DNA from: Chloroflexota bacterium
GTDB lineage: Bacteria > Chloroflexota > Limnocylindria > Limnocylindrales > CSP1-4
Reading direction: 5' to 3'
DNA length: 64,000 bases
Assembly: GCA_017853275.1 (NCBI GenBank)
Contig: JAFMJV010000006.1
Coordinates: 32,097-96,096, forward strand
Shown: positions 15,528-23,666 of the stretch, in pieces
Layout: each line of letters begins with the position of its first letter
Numbering within the stretch: position 1 is the first letter of the stretch
Program-made: the position numbers and the translations under genes
Notes under the pieces: generated by a model
What the model was told of the DNA's origin: nothing
The model's database searches: none
The model's input: only the letters and a program-made list of their open reading frames with translations

Positions 15528-16397
15528 TCAGATCCGGAAGATCCGCTCCGCGTTCGCGCTGAAGAGCTTCACCTGGTCGTTCTCGGAGAAGTCGCGGATG
15601 ATCTCCGCGTACGCATCCAGGACGTCCGGGTAGGAGCTGTAGAGGCGGTCCACCGGCCAGTTCGTGCCGAAGAACGAGCGGTCGATCCCGAAGGTCTCGA
15701 TGCAGTAGAGGACCCACGGGCGCCAGCTCTCGACCGTCCACTTCGGGTCGCACATCCCGAGCCCGGAGATCTTGATCACCACGTTCGGCGCCTGGGCGAG
15801 GTTCGCCAGCTCGCGCTTCCACATCGCGAAGTACTCGGCATCGCGCTTGCGCGGGAAGCCCGCGTGGTCGAGCGAGATGACGATGTCGGGGAAGGCCTGC
15901 GCGAGGTCCTTGATCGAGGCGTAGGACTCCGGCGAGGAGTCGAGGCAGGCGACGAGATCGTGCTTCCGGAGGTGCTTGTACCCCGCCCGCCAGGCGGGAT
16001 CGCGCGGGTAGTCACCCGCTCCGAAGTCGCGGATCCCGCGCATGTTCCGGAACTGCATGTGGCGCTCGATCACCTCCTCGGCGTCGGGCTGCGCGAGATG
16101 GCACTCGGCCACGATCCCGTGCGGATGGCCGAGCCGGTCCGCGAAGGCCTGGAGCCACTTCGTCTCCTCGACCGGGTCCGCGATGCCGAGCGCGGCCTGG
16201 ACGTGGATCGACTTCTTCACGTTCGAGAAGCGGGTCTCCGCGACGTACTCGTCCGCCCAGTAGCGCTGCGCCTGGATCCCCTCGATGTCGCCGAGGATCG
16301 GGTGCTTCCAGCCCGGCTCCAGCCAGACGTAGCGGAGGTTCGGGTTCTGCATATCCGAGAAGTGGATGTGGGTATCGACGAACGGGAGTCGGGCCAT
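15528..16397 (-). CDS. Amidohydrolase family 2, L-fuconolactonase/rhamnonolactonase-like (copy A)
   Basis: A 289-aa TIM-barrel hydrolase of the COG3618 lactonase-like group. It starts with the metal-binding FVDTHIHF, then YVWLEPGW, typical of sugar-lactone hydrolases. Later family features are VKKSIHVQAALG, SLDHAGFP, VVIKISGLGM and FFGTNWPVDRLYSSYP, which carries the conserved Asp. Members open lactones of deoxy sugar acids or act as decarboxylases, so a lactone intermediate of a sugar-acid path is likely. The ATG at 16397 follows AGGAAGAGGATCAGG. A TACCCT -10 element lies 46 bases upstream. It is paralogous to the gene at 24755. Confidence 0.88.
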   Translation of the reverse strand: MARLPFVDTHIHFSDMQNPNLRYVWLEPGWKHPILGDIEGIQAQRYWADEYVAETRFSNVKKSIHVQAALGIADPVEETKWLQAFADRLGHPHGIVAECHLAQPDAEEVIERHMQFRNMRGIRDFGAGDYPRDPAWRAGYKHLRKHDLVACLDSSPESYASIKDLAQAFPDIVISLDHAGFPRKRDAEYFAMWKRELANLAQAPNVVIKISGLGMCDPKWTVESWRPWVLYCIETFGIDRSFFGTNWPVDRLYSSYPDVLDAYAEIIRDFSENDQVKLFSANAERIFRI

Positions 16398-16464
16398 CCT
16401 GATCCTCTTCCTCCTCTGGTGCGGGTGGCGTGCGGCTGGCGTGAGGGTAGCGCCGCGGACGGCG

Positions 16465-17331
16465 TCAGGGAAGGTTCGCGCGCAGCCAGCGGACGCTGCG
16501 CTCGATCATGCCCAGCTCGTCCACGTCCGCGCCGCCGAGCGAGGCGAGCTCCACCGCCACCGGGCCGTCATAGCCCGCGGCGGCGAGGATCGCGACGATC
16601 TCGCCGAGCGGCGCGACCCCCTCACCGAGCGCGACGGAGAGCGGCCCGCCCCAGACGGTGGGGTCCGGCGTGGGCGGATGGTCCTTGAGCTGGACGAGGA
16701 GGGTCCGCGGGGCAAGGAGCCGGGTCCCCTCCAGCATCTCGTCCCCGACCCGGATGAGGTTCACGTTGTCCAGGGTGATGCCGAGGTTGGGGAGGCCGGC
16801 CCGCGCGATGACCTCGAGGAGATCCTCCGCGCGCAGGTCGCCGTGGTTCTCGATCGCGAGCGCGAGCCCGACCGCGCCGGCGCGCTCCGCCGCCCGGCGG
16901 GTGGGCGCCACGAGCCGGTCCACGAGGAGGGCGGCGGGCTCCGTCCCGCGCGAGGCGGGGCTGCCGAGGGTGATCCTCATCACCCGGTGGCCGAGCCGCG
17001 CGGCGAGCGCGATCCAGCGCGCGAGGTGGTCCTCCGCGGCCGGGGTCCGGCCGCCATCGAGGCCATGGAAGGCGCCCTCCGGCCAGGGATGCCCCCACGA
17101 GAAGCCGATCGCGAGGTCGCCCGCCTCGGCGAAGGTCGCAGCGTCGATCGTCTCCGGCTCGGGCAGGTAGCAGGTCTCGAGCCAGATCTCCGCCGCGCCG
17201 GTCGTCCGCGCGTGGGCGAGGGCGGGCGCCGGGACGAGCGGCCACGGGGCGTGGCCCGCGTGCGGGACCTCGCCGGAGCGGATCTCGCCGTAGCGGCGGT
17301 GGTAGGAGTAGCTGTCGATGCCGGCGCGCAT
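16465..17331 (-). CDS. Sugar phosphate isomerase/epimerase (AP endonuclease-2-like TIM barrel)
   Basis: A 288-aa TIM-barrel protein related to IolE, hydroxypyruvate isomerase and D-tagatose 3-epimerase-type enzymes. It has the metal-site glutamate segment ALAIENHGD, LGITLDNVN with the conserved Asp, LVQLKDH with His, and VAVELASLG with the last Glu, at the expected strand ends. Such enzymes isomerise or epimerise keto sugars or inosose using divalent metal. The ATG at 17331 is preceded by GAGGAGCC; the longer frame adds only Arg/Pro-rich residues. A TAGGAT -10 element lies at 17386-17381. It is divergent from the SDR operon at 17509. Confidence 0.82.
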   Translation of the reverse strand: MRAGIDSYSYHRRYGEIRSGEVPHAGHAPWPLVPAPALAHARTTGAAEIWLETCYLPEPETIDAATFAEAGDLAIGFSWGHPWPEGAFHGLDGGRTPAAEDHLARWIALAARLGHRVMRITLGSPASRGTEPAALLVDRLVAPTRRAAERAGAVGLALAIENHGDLRAEDLLEVIARAGLPNLGITLDNVNLIRVGDEMLEGTRLLAPRTLLVQLKDHPPTPDPTVWGGPLSVALGEGVAPLGEIVAILAAAGYDGPVAVELASLGGADVDELGMIERSVRWLRANLP

Positions 17332-17380
17332 GGCTCCTCGCGGGTGACGGATCCGGAGCGGCGGGGTCCGCCGCCCGCCC

Positions 17381-17386
17381 ATCCTA
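17381..17386 (-). promoter_or_regulatory. -10 element for the TIM-barrel isomerase gene
   Basis: On the minus strand the sequence reads GCTAGGAT, 49 bases before the ATG at 17331. It forms a divergent promoter pair with TAGCGT at 17455 on the plus strand. Confidence 0.45.
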
Positions 17387-17454
17387 GCGAGCCGGGCCGG
17401 CCGCCCCGCCCTCCCCCGCGCACCCGGGCCGCGCCGGGCCCCCGGAGCCTGTGC

Positions 17455-17460
17455 TAGCGT
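17455..17460 (+). promoter_or_regulatory. -10 element for the SDR-creatininase operon
   Basis: The plus strand reads TGTGCTAGCGT. It lies directly before the candidate operator TCTGGAAACGTCACCAGTC at 17463, so a repressor bound there would cover the transcription start. Confidence 0.48.
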
Positions 17461-17462
17461 CC

Positions 17463-17481
17463 TCTGGAAACGTCACCAGTC
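17463..17481. promoter_or_regulatory. Candidate LacI-type operator at the SDR operon promoter
   Basis: The element TCTGGAAACGTCACCAGTC contains TGGAAACGnnnCCA, with the central CG typical of LacI-family operators (TGGAAACGTTTCCA-like). A near copy occurs at 30633-30652 in front of the CUT2 transporter operon. It lies just after the -10 hexamer. No LacI-family gene is present in the window, so the regulator is unknown. Confidence 0.42.
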
Positions 17482-17508
17482 GGACCGGGGCAGGAGGAGG
17501 CGCGGACG

Positions 17509-18219
17509 ATGATCCAGGTGCAGGGGCTCGCAGGCCGCGTGGCGGTGGTCACCGGCGGCGGTCGCGGGATCGGCAAGGCGACCGCGGCGGCCCTCGTCGC
17601 GAACGGCGCCCGGGTGGCGGTCATCGACATCGTCCCGCCCACCACGCCGGACGTCCTCAACCTCACCTGTGACGTCTCGGACCCCGCGCAGGTGGAGGCC
17701 GCGATCGGGCGCGTGGAGGCGGAGCTCGGGCCGGTCTCCGTGGCCGTGATGGCGGCGGGGATCTTCCCCACCGCGCCGATCGAGGAGACCACGCTCGAGA
17801 GCTGGCAGCGCTGCCTGGACGTGAACCTGACGGGGAGCTTCCTCGTGGCGAAGCGTCTCCTCCCCGCGATGCGCGAGGCAGGTTACGGCCGGCTCATCTT
17901 CCTCGGCTCGTCCGCGGGGAAGGCAGGCGGCGCACGGGCGATGTCCTCGTACGCCGCCTCCAAGGCGGGCGTGATGACGCTCGCCAAGGCGATCGCCAAC
18001 GAGTACGCGAAGACCGGCGTCACCTCGAACGCGCTCGCGCCCACGATGATCGACACGCCGATGATCGACGGCCAGCGTGAGCTCGTCTCCCGGATCCCCG
18101 TGGGCCGGCTCGGCAAGCCGGAGGAGGTGGCGGCGCTCATCTGCTTCCTCGCCTCGGAGGACGCGGGCTACATCACCGGCGAGATCACGGATATCAACGG
18201 CGGCTTCTTCGTCGACTGA
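17509..18219 (+). CDS. Short-chain dehydrogenase/reductase (SDR)
   Basis: A 236-aa classical SDR. The cofactor motif is GGGRGIGKAT, followed by VAVIDIVPP with an acidic residue after the second strand that favours NAD. The catalytic set is LGSSAGK (Ser) and YAASKAG (Tyr/Lys). The C-terminal ITGEITDINGGFFVD fits the family. Relatives include L-fucose, L-rhamnose and 3-oxoacyl dehydrogenases, so sugar oxidation is plausible given the lactonase-type neighbours. The ATG at 17509 follows AGGAGGCGCGGACG. It is the first gene of a five-gene run that ends at 22314. Confidence 0.9.
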   Translation: MIQVQGLAGRVAVVTGGGRGIGKATAAALVANGARVAVIDIVPPTTPDVLNLTCDVSDPAQVEAAIGRVEAELGPVSVAVMAAGIFPTAPIEETTLESWQRCLDVNLTGSFLVAKRLLPAMREAGYGRLIFLGSSAGKAGGARAMSSYAASKAGVMTLAKAIANEYAKTGVTSNALAPTMIDTPMIDGQRELVSRIPVGRLGKPEEVAALICFLASEDAGYITGEITDINGGFFVD

Positions 18220-18234
18220 TCGGGAGGACGGACG

Positions 18235-19002
18235 ATGGGACCGGAGCGCCGGATCGCGGTCGTCACCGGGGCGGCGAGCGGGATCGGCCACGCGACCGCG
18301 GCGCTCCTGCTGGCGCGCGGCCATGCCGTCCTCGCCACGGACCTCGTGGCGGCCGGTCTTGCGCCGCTCGCCGCCGCCGGCGCCCGGACGCTCGCCGCGG
18401 ACCTTGCCACGGATGCCGGCCGCGCGGCCGTGGTGGCGGCAGCGGACGCGCTGATCGCCGCGGAGGGCGCGCCGCTCGACTGGCTCGTGAACGCCGCCGG
18501 GCTGATCGTGCTCAAGCCGATCGGCGAGGTGACGGGGGACGATCTGCGCCATGTCTTCGATGTGAACGTGGGCTCCGCCTTCGTCCTCACCCAGCGGCTC
18601 GGCGAGCGGATGCGCGACGGCGGTGCGATCGTCTCCTTCAGCTCGCCGTCCGCGAAGTTCGTGGCCACCCCGGAGGCCGCCGCCTACGCGCTCACGAAGG
18701 CCGCGGTCTCCCAGGTCACCCGCTCGTTCGCGAAGGCGTACGCGCCGCGCGGCATCCGGGTGAACGCGCTGAGCCCGGGGATCACGGATACGCCGATGCA
18801 GGCGCGCGTCCTGCGCGAGGTCTCCGCGCGCCGGGGGATCCCGGAGGAGCAGCTCGCGGCCGAGCGGCTGGCGAGCGTCCCGATGGGCCGGAGCGCGCCG
18901 CCGGAGGAGATCGCGGGCGTCGTCGCATGGCTCCTCTCGGACGAGGCGGCCTACATGACGGGCCAGGTGGTGAACGTGGATGGCGGGATGGTGATGTGGT
19001 GA
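18235..19002 (+). CDS. Short-chain dehydrogenase/reductase (SDR), second in operon
   Basis: A 255-aa SDR. It shows GAASGIGHAT (cofactor), NAAG in LVNAAGLI, VSFSSPSAKF carrying the catalytic Ser region, and YALTKAAV with the Tyr/Lys pair. It ends YMTGQVVNVDGGMV. It is divergent in sequence from the SDR encoded 15 bases upstream, so it is probably a separate step or a heteromeric partner. The start follows GGGAGGACGGACG. The stop overlaps the GTG of the creatininase-like gene, so translation is coupled. Confidence 0.9.
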   Translation: MGPERRIAVVTGAASGIGHATAALLLARGHAVLATDLVAAGLAPLAAAGARTLAADLATDAGRAAVVAAADALIAAEGAPLDWLVNAAGLIVLKPIGEVTGDDLRHVFDVNVGSAFVLTQRLGERMRDGGAIVSFSSPSAKFVATPEAAAYALTKAAVSQVTRSFAKAYAPRGIRVNALSPGITDTPMQARVLREVSARRGIPEEQLAAERLASVPMGRSAPPEEIAGVVAWLLSDEAAYMTGQVVNVDGGMVMW

Positions 19003-20114
19003 GCGACGTGGAGGTCCGGATCGACCGGCTGCGGCCGCGCGAGGTCGCGGAGCGGATGGCGGCAGGGCCCGTGGCCTGGATCCCGCTCGGGGCGGTGGAG
19101 TACCACGCCGAGCACCTCCCCTTCGGCACGGACGGCTTCACCGCCACGGCCGTGGTGGAGCGGGCGGCACGGATCGCGGGCGGGGTCGTCCTCCCGTGGT
19201 CCGCGCTCACGATCGGCACGCTCGCGCTCCCCTGGAGCCTGCGCTACGACGCGGACCTCGTGGAGCGCGCGCTCCGCTCCACGATCGAGCAGGCGGCGGC
19301 CCACGGGGCGCGCGTCGTGGTGGTCCATACCGGCCACGGCCCGCTCGACCTCAACCACCTGATCAAGCGCGTCTGCGCGGATACGGAGGCGCGGATCGGC
19401 GCGACCCCCGGGAACGCGGGCTTCCGCGCCTACGGCCTCTGCTACCTGGAGCTGAACGCGGCGCGCGGGGTCCAGCTGGGGACGGACTGGCCGGTGGCGG
19501 TGGATCACGGCGCGGTCATGGAGACGAGCTGGACGCTCGCGGTGGCGCCGGAGCTCGTCCGGCTGGAGCGGCTCCCGGAGGACCCGGACGGGACGATGCT
19601 CGCGGTCTACGGCCCGAACCCCCGCACGCGCGCCTCCGCGGAGACGGGCGAGGCGCAGGTCCAGGGGGCGGCGGAGCTCCTCGCCGCGCGCGTCCAGGAG
19701 CTCCTCGCCGGGGGCCGGATCGATCCGCTCGCGGACCTGCGCGGCTTCGTGGCGCGCTACTGGCCGGAGCCGCTGGAGCTGGGTGCGCGCGCGGGGATGG
19801 CGGGGAGCGCCGCGATCACGCTGCGCAACGTGGGACCCGTCTCGCGCTACGTGACCGGGTGCGCCCTGCGCATCGATGGGGTCCCGGTCGATCCGGCGGG
19901 GATGGTCCTCTCCAACCCCACGGTCGGTGAGACCGGGGTCCCCTTCCCGGTGACGACGCTCGGGCCGGAGGCGGGCTTCTACGTGCGCCGGCTCCAGGAG
20001 GCCGAGCTGCGGATCCCGGTGGCGCTCGGGCCAGGGCCGGTCGCGGTGGAGCTGACGCTCGGCCTCGGCGGGGTGACGGAGACGACGCTCCGGGCGACCC
20101 TCCGGCCCGCGTGA
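18999..20114 (+). CDS. Creatininase-family amidohydrolase with extra C-terminal domain
   Basis: A 371-aa protein whose first 250 residues match the creatinine amidohydrolase/MftE family. Metal ligands appear in GAVEYHAEHLPFGTD (Glu34, His36, His39, Asp45), with HTGHG and DHGAVMETS carrying later active-site residues. Members cleave cyclic amides or trim peptide-derived cofactors. Family proteins are usually about 240-270 aa; here about 110 extra residues form a beta-rich tail (AAITLRNVGPVSRYVTG, VELTLGLGG) that looks immunoglobulin-like. The GTG at 18999 overlaps the SDR stop; the longer frame upstream lies inside the SDR gene. Confidence 0.87.
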   Translation: MSDVEVRIDRLRPREVAERMAAGPVAWIPLGAVEYHAEHLPFGTDGFTATAVVERAARIAGGVVLPWSALTIGTLALPWSLRYDADLVERALRSTIEQAAAHGARVVVVHTGHGPLDLNHLIKRVCADTEARIGATPGNAGFRAYGLCYLELNAARGVQLGTDWPVAVDHGAVMETSWTLAVAPELVRLERLPEDPDGTMLAVYGPNPRTRASAETGEAQVQGAAELLAARVQELLAGGRIDPLADLRGFVARYWPEPLELGARAGMAGSAAITLRNVGPVSRYVTGCALRIDGVPVDPAGMVLSNPTVGETGVPFPVTTLGPEAGFYVRRLQEAELRIPVALGPGPVAVELTLGLGGVTETTLRATLRPA

Positions 20115-21259
20115 GGCACGACCTCGTCGTCACCGGCGGGACGGTGATCGACCCCGCATCCGGCCTTCACGGGCCGGCGGATGTCGCGATCGCGGGCGGC
20201 CGGATCGCGGCGGTGGGGCCGGGGATCGGGACCGCGGATGCGGCGGATGCGATCGATGCCACGGGCTGCCTCGTGGTCCCCGGGCTCGTGGACCTTCACG
20301 TCCACGTCTACTGGGGCGTGGCCGATCTCTCGATCCGGCCCGGCCCGAACGACCTGGAGCGCGGCGCCACGACGATCGTGGACGCGGGCTCGTCCGGCGC
20401 GAACACCTTCCCGGGCTTCCGGCGCTACGTCATCGAGCCGTTCGAGGGACGGATCCTCGCGCTCCTGAACATCAGCGCGATGGGCCAGATCGACCCCTTC
20501 CTCGGCGAGCTCCACGACGCGCGCTACCTGATCGCCGAGCGGGCCGCGGAGGTCGCGCTCGCGCACCCGGACCGGATCGTGGGCTTCAAGGTCCGGCTCA
20601 CGGAGACGCTCACCGGCCCGAACGGCCGGATCGCCCTGGAGCGCGCGGTGGAGGCGGGGACGATCGCGAACCTCCCCGTCATGGTCCACGTCGGCGGCTC
20701 CACCACGACGACGGACGAGATCATGGGGATGCTCCGCCCGGGCGACATCGTCACCCACGCCTTCACGGACCGCCCGAACGGGATCTTCCGCGATGACGGG
20801 CGGGTCCATGACGCGGCGCTGGACGCACGGCGGCGCGGCGTCCGCTTCGACGTGGGCCACGGCGCGGGCTCCTTCCGCTTCCGGCGCGCGGAGGCGGCGC
20901 TCGCGGACGGCTTCCCGCCGGACACGATCAGCTCCGACCTCCACCGCTTCAACGACGAGGGGCCGGTCTTCGACCTCGTCACGACGCTCTCCAAGCTCCT
21001 CCACCTCGGCCTGCCGCTCGAGACCGTGATCGCGATGGCCACCAAGGCACCCGCCGCCGCGATCGGCCGGAGCGGCGCCTTCGGCACCCTCGCACCGGGG
21101 GCGGAGGCGGACGTCGCGGTGCTCCGGCTCGACGAGGGACCGGTCACCTTCTCCGACGCCTACGGCGACACGATCGAGGGTCGCCGGCGGCTCGTCCCGG
21201 TGGTGACGCTCCGCCAGGGCCGGAGGGTGATCGTGGGCAGCCACGGCAGCGCCCGGTGA
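20111..21259 (+). CDS. Amidohydrolase/deacetylase-family metallohydrolase (dihydroorotase-like fold)
   Basis: A 382-aa amidohydrolase starting at a GTG that overlaps the creatininase stop. The metal centre is readable: HVH in DLHVHVYWG, a carbamylated-type Lys in VGFKVRL, His in MVHVGGS, His in VTHAFTD and Asp in ISSDLHRF. GSFGTLAPGAEAD-like sequence closes the beta-sandwich. This pattern fits the EF_0837/AHA_3915 deacetylase-like group and related imide or dihydroorotate hydrolases. It may act on the product of the creatininase-like enzyme, which is inference from gene order. Its own stop overlaps the phosphotriesterase-like start. Confidence 0.87.
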   Translation: MRHDLVVTGGTVIDPASGLHGPADVAIAGGRIAAVGPGIGTADAADAIDATGCLVVPGLVDLHVHVYWGVADLSIRPGPNDLERGATTIVDAGSSGANTFPGFRRYVIEPFEGRILALLNISAMGQIDPFLGELHDARYLIAERAAEVALAHPDRIVGFKVRLTETLTGPNGRIALERAVEAGTIANLPVMVHVGGSTTTTDEIMGMLRPGDIVTHAFTDRPNGIFRDDGRVHDAALDARRRGVRFDVGHGAGSFRFRRAEAALADGFPPDTISSDLHRFNDEGPVFDLVTTLSKLLHLGLPLETVIAMATKAPAAAIGRSGAFGTLAPGAEADVAVLRLDEGPVTFSDAYGDTIEGRRRLVPVVTLRQGRRVIVGSHGSAR

Positions 21260-22314
21260 GCGCACCCGGCGGGATCACCGAGCCGGGGATGGCGCTCACG
21301 GTCCTCGGGCCCGTCCCGGTCTCCTCGCTCGGGATCACGCTCACCCACGAGCACCTCCGGATGGATGCAACGCCGCTGCGCATCCTCCACGGCGCGAGCG
21401 GGACGGCGAGCGGGCCCTTCGACCTCGCCGCGGCGGCGGAGGCACGCTGGGATCCGGCGAGCCACCCGGACAACTATCGATTCACCCGGGACGATCTCGT
21501 GGCGGACGAGCTGCGCGAGATCGCGGCGCTCGGGGTCGGCTGCGTCGTCGATCTCACGCCGCCCGCGCTCGGCCGCAGCGCCCGCTCGCTCGTCGGCCTC
21601 TCCCAGGCCACGGGGGTCCACGTCGTCATGGGGACGGGGCTCTATCTCGCGGCCACGCACGCGCCGTGGGTCGCGCGGGCGAGCATCGCGGAGATCGCGG
21701 ATGCGCTCATCGCCGAGATCCGGGACGGTGAGGCGGAGACGGGCGTCCGGCCGGGGATCATCGGGGAGATCGGGACCTCCGACCCGGTCGATCCGGCGGA
21801 GCTGAAGGTCCTCGATGCCTGCGCGATGGCGGCCTGGCAGACCGGGCTCGCGATCTCCATCCACCTCCACCCGTGGGGCCGGACCGGGCTCACGGTCCTC
21901 GACCGGCTGATCGGCGCCGGGGTCCCGCCGGCGCGGATCGTCCTCGGGCATCTCTCCCCGGCCTGGGACGACGCGCGCTACCTGGGCACGCTCCTCGCGA
22001 GCGGCGTCTTCCTCGGCTTCGACCTCTTCGGCTTCGACCACTCCCTCCTCGGGCCGGGACGATGGCCGCCGGGAGATGCCGCCGTCGCCGGGACGGTCGC
22101 CCGGCTCGTGGCGGAGGGATACGCGGACCGGATCCTCCTCTCCGGGGATGTGGGGGTCCGGACGCGCCTGCGCGCCTACGGCGGCTGGGGATACGGCCAC
22201 CTCCTCCGCCATGTCGTCCCGCTCCTCCGCGGGCTCGGCACGTCCGTGGCGGACCTGGAGACGATCCTCGCGGGGAACCCCGCCCGGCTCCTCGCAGTGG
22301 GCGGGCCGGTCTAG
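21256..22314 (+). CDS. Phosphotriesterase-family metallohydrolase
   Basis: A 352-aa (beta/alpha)8 hydrolase of the phosphotriesterase (PTE/PHP/lactonase) family. It has the characteristic THEHLRMD (HxH), GEIGTSD, where a Glu replaces the bridging Lys of true PTE (as in PHP-type members), His in HLHPWG, His in LGHLSP and the late Asp in LSGDVGV. Lactonase or amidase activity is more likely than organophosphate hydrolysis. The GTG at 21256 overlaps the previous stop. It is the last gene of the operon and ends 7 bases before the convergent MFS gene. Confidence 0.88.
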   Translation: MSAPGGITEPGMALTVLGPVPVSSLGITLTHEHLRMDATPLRILHGASGTASGPFDLAAAAEARWDPASHPDNYRFTRDDLVADELREIAALGVGCVVDLTPPALGRSARSLVGLSQATGVHVVMGTGLYLAATHAPWVARASIAEIADALIAEIRDGEAETGVRPGIIGEIGTSDPVDPAELKVLDACAMAAWQTGLAISIHLHPWGRTGLTVLDRLIGAGVPPARIVLGHLSPAWDDARYLGTLLASGVFLGFDLFGFDHSLLGPGRWPPGDAAVAGTVARLVAEGYADRILLSGDVGVRTRLRAYGGWGYGHLLRHVVPLLRGLGTSVADLETILAGNPARLLAVGGPV

Positions 22315-22321
22315 CCGGGGC

Positions 22322-23647
22322 TCAGGCAGCGGCCCCGGCGGGCGGAGCAGACGGCGTGACGGGGCCGGCCGCCCCGGCCCGCACGAAGAGGAGGAGACCG
22401 GCGATCCCCACCGCCACGCCCACGAGGACCCCCGCCTCGATCCCCACGAGCGAGGCGACCGTGGCGCCGAGGAGCGGGGCGACGATCCCGGCGAGGTTCG
22501 TGGCGGAGGAATCGAGGCCGGAGAAGGTCGCGATCCGGTCGCGCGGGATCCGCCCCATCAGCTCGTCGAAGAGCGCGAGGTCCGCACCGGAGCCGAAGAA
22601 CGAGCCGACGATCGAGAGGAGGACGACGAGCTCCAGGCTCCGGGTCGCCACGACGAGCGCGGGGGCGGCCGCCGCGACCGCGAGGGAGACGAGGAGGACG
22701 GTCCGGCCCCCGAGGCGTCGTGCGGCTCGCCGCCACCAGGCATAGCCGATCACCGTCGCGAAGGCGTTGATCATCGCGAGGCTTCCGATCCAGGCGTCCG
22801 AGGCGTCCAGGATCCGGACGTAGAAGAGCGGCAGGAGCGCGGCGACCATGCGCAGGCTGCCGGAGTAGAGCCCCTTGCGGAGGACGAAGCCGAGGAAGGG
22901 CCGCCGGTCCGGCGCAGCCCCCGGGGCCCGTCCGGCGCTCGCCACCCCGGAAGCGGGGGTCCGCGGGGCCGGGGCGGCGAGGACGAGCCGCCCGCACAGC
23001 CACCAGCTCGCGATCCCCGAGATGCCCGCGGCGAGGAAGAGGAGCTGGTAGCCGAGCGGGAAGACGAGGGCGTCGAGGAGGATCCCGGCGAGGCCGGTGA
23101 GGACCGCGGTGGCGAGACCCATGAGCGCCCAGCGGCGGCCGAGAAGATCGAAGCGCCCGCGGGGGCCGGCCACGCCGTCCATGACGAGCGGGAAGACGAC
23201 CTGGGTGAGCGTCTGCGGGACGGTGGCGAGGAGGATGAGGGCGAGGCAGGCGGGGATCACCCAGGCCGGCGCGACGACCGCGATGACGAGCGCGAGCGCC
23301 CCGTAGAACGCGTTCGTGAGGAGGCGTGAGCGCGCCCACCAGGTCACCTTCCGCGCGCTCGGCTCGAGGAGCCGGCCGAAGGGCATGGCGAGGACGAGCC
23401 CCCCGATCGCGGGGAGCGTGGTGATCAGGCTCACCTCGAGCGGCGTCGCCCCGGCCCGGACGAAGAAGACCGGGACGAAGGTCATCGCCGCCACGATCAG
23501 CCCGGAGACGACCGAATCGGCCTGGAGGAGCTCGTAGTTCCTGCGCTCCACGGGGCCCGCCGCCCGGGGTGCCGCGAGGCGGCGCCAGCCACCGGCCGCC
23601 CGCCACGCGACGCGCGGCAGGCCGTGCCCCGGGCTCCCTCCGTCCAT
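22322..23647 (-). CDS. MFS transporter
   Basis: A 441-aa membrane protein with about 12 hydrophobic segments. Examples are VVSGLIVAAMTFVPVFFV, LTTLPAIGGLVLAMPFGRL and a final VLVGVAVGIAGLLLFV. The loop after the second helix has a Gly/Arg pattern typical of the major facilitator superfamily. The start is uncertain; ATG 23647 gives a 30-residue basic N-tail, and a later start is possible. It is the last gene of the operon that begins with the sugar-binding protein at 30,573, so it may export a product or import a second substrate. The cargo is unknown. Confidence 0.8.
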   Translation of the reverse strand: MDGGSPGHGLPRVAWRAAGGWRRLAAPRAAGPVERRNYELLQADSVVSGLIVAAMTFVPVFFVRAGATPLEVSLITTLPAIGGLVLAMPFGRLLEPSARKVTWWARSRLLTNAFYGALALVIAVVAPAWVIPACLALILLATVPQTLTQVVFPLVMDGVAGPRGRFDLLGRRWALMGLATAVLTGLAGILLDALVFPLGYQLLFLAAGISGIASWWLCGRLVLAAPAPRTPASGVASAGRAPGAAPDRRPFLGFVLRKGLYSGSLRMVAALLPLFYVRILDASDAWIGSLAMINAFATVIGYAWWRRAARRLGGRTVLLVSLAVAAAAPALVVATRSLELVVLLSIVGSFFGSGADLALFDELMGRIPRDRIATFSGLDSSATNLAGIVAPLLGATVASLVGIEAGVLVGVAVGIAGLLLFVRAGAAGPVTPSAPPAGAAA

Positions 23648-23666
23648 CGCCCGGTCCGGGCTCAGG

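Noticed and set aside
21256..22314. Organophosphate-degrading phosphotriesterase
   Set aside because: The bridging Lys is replaced by Glu and the operon is catabolic for other compounds, so a lactonase or amidase role is more likely.
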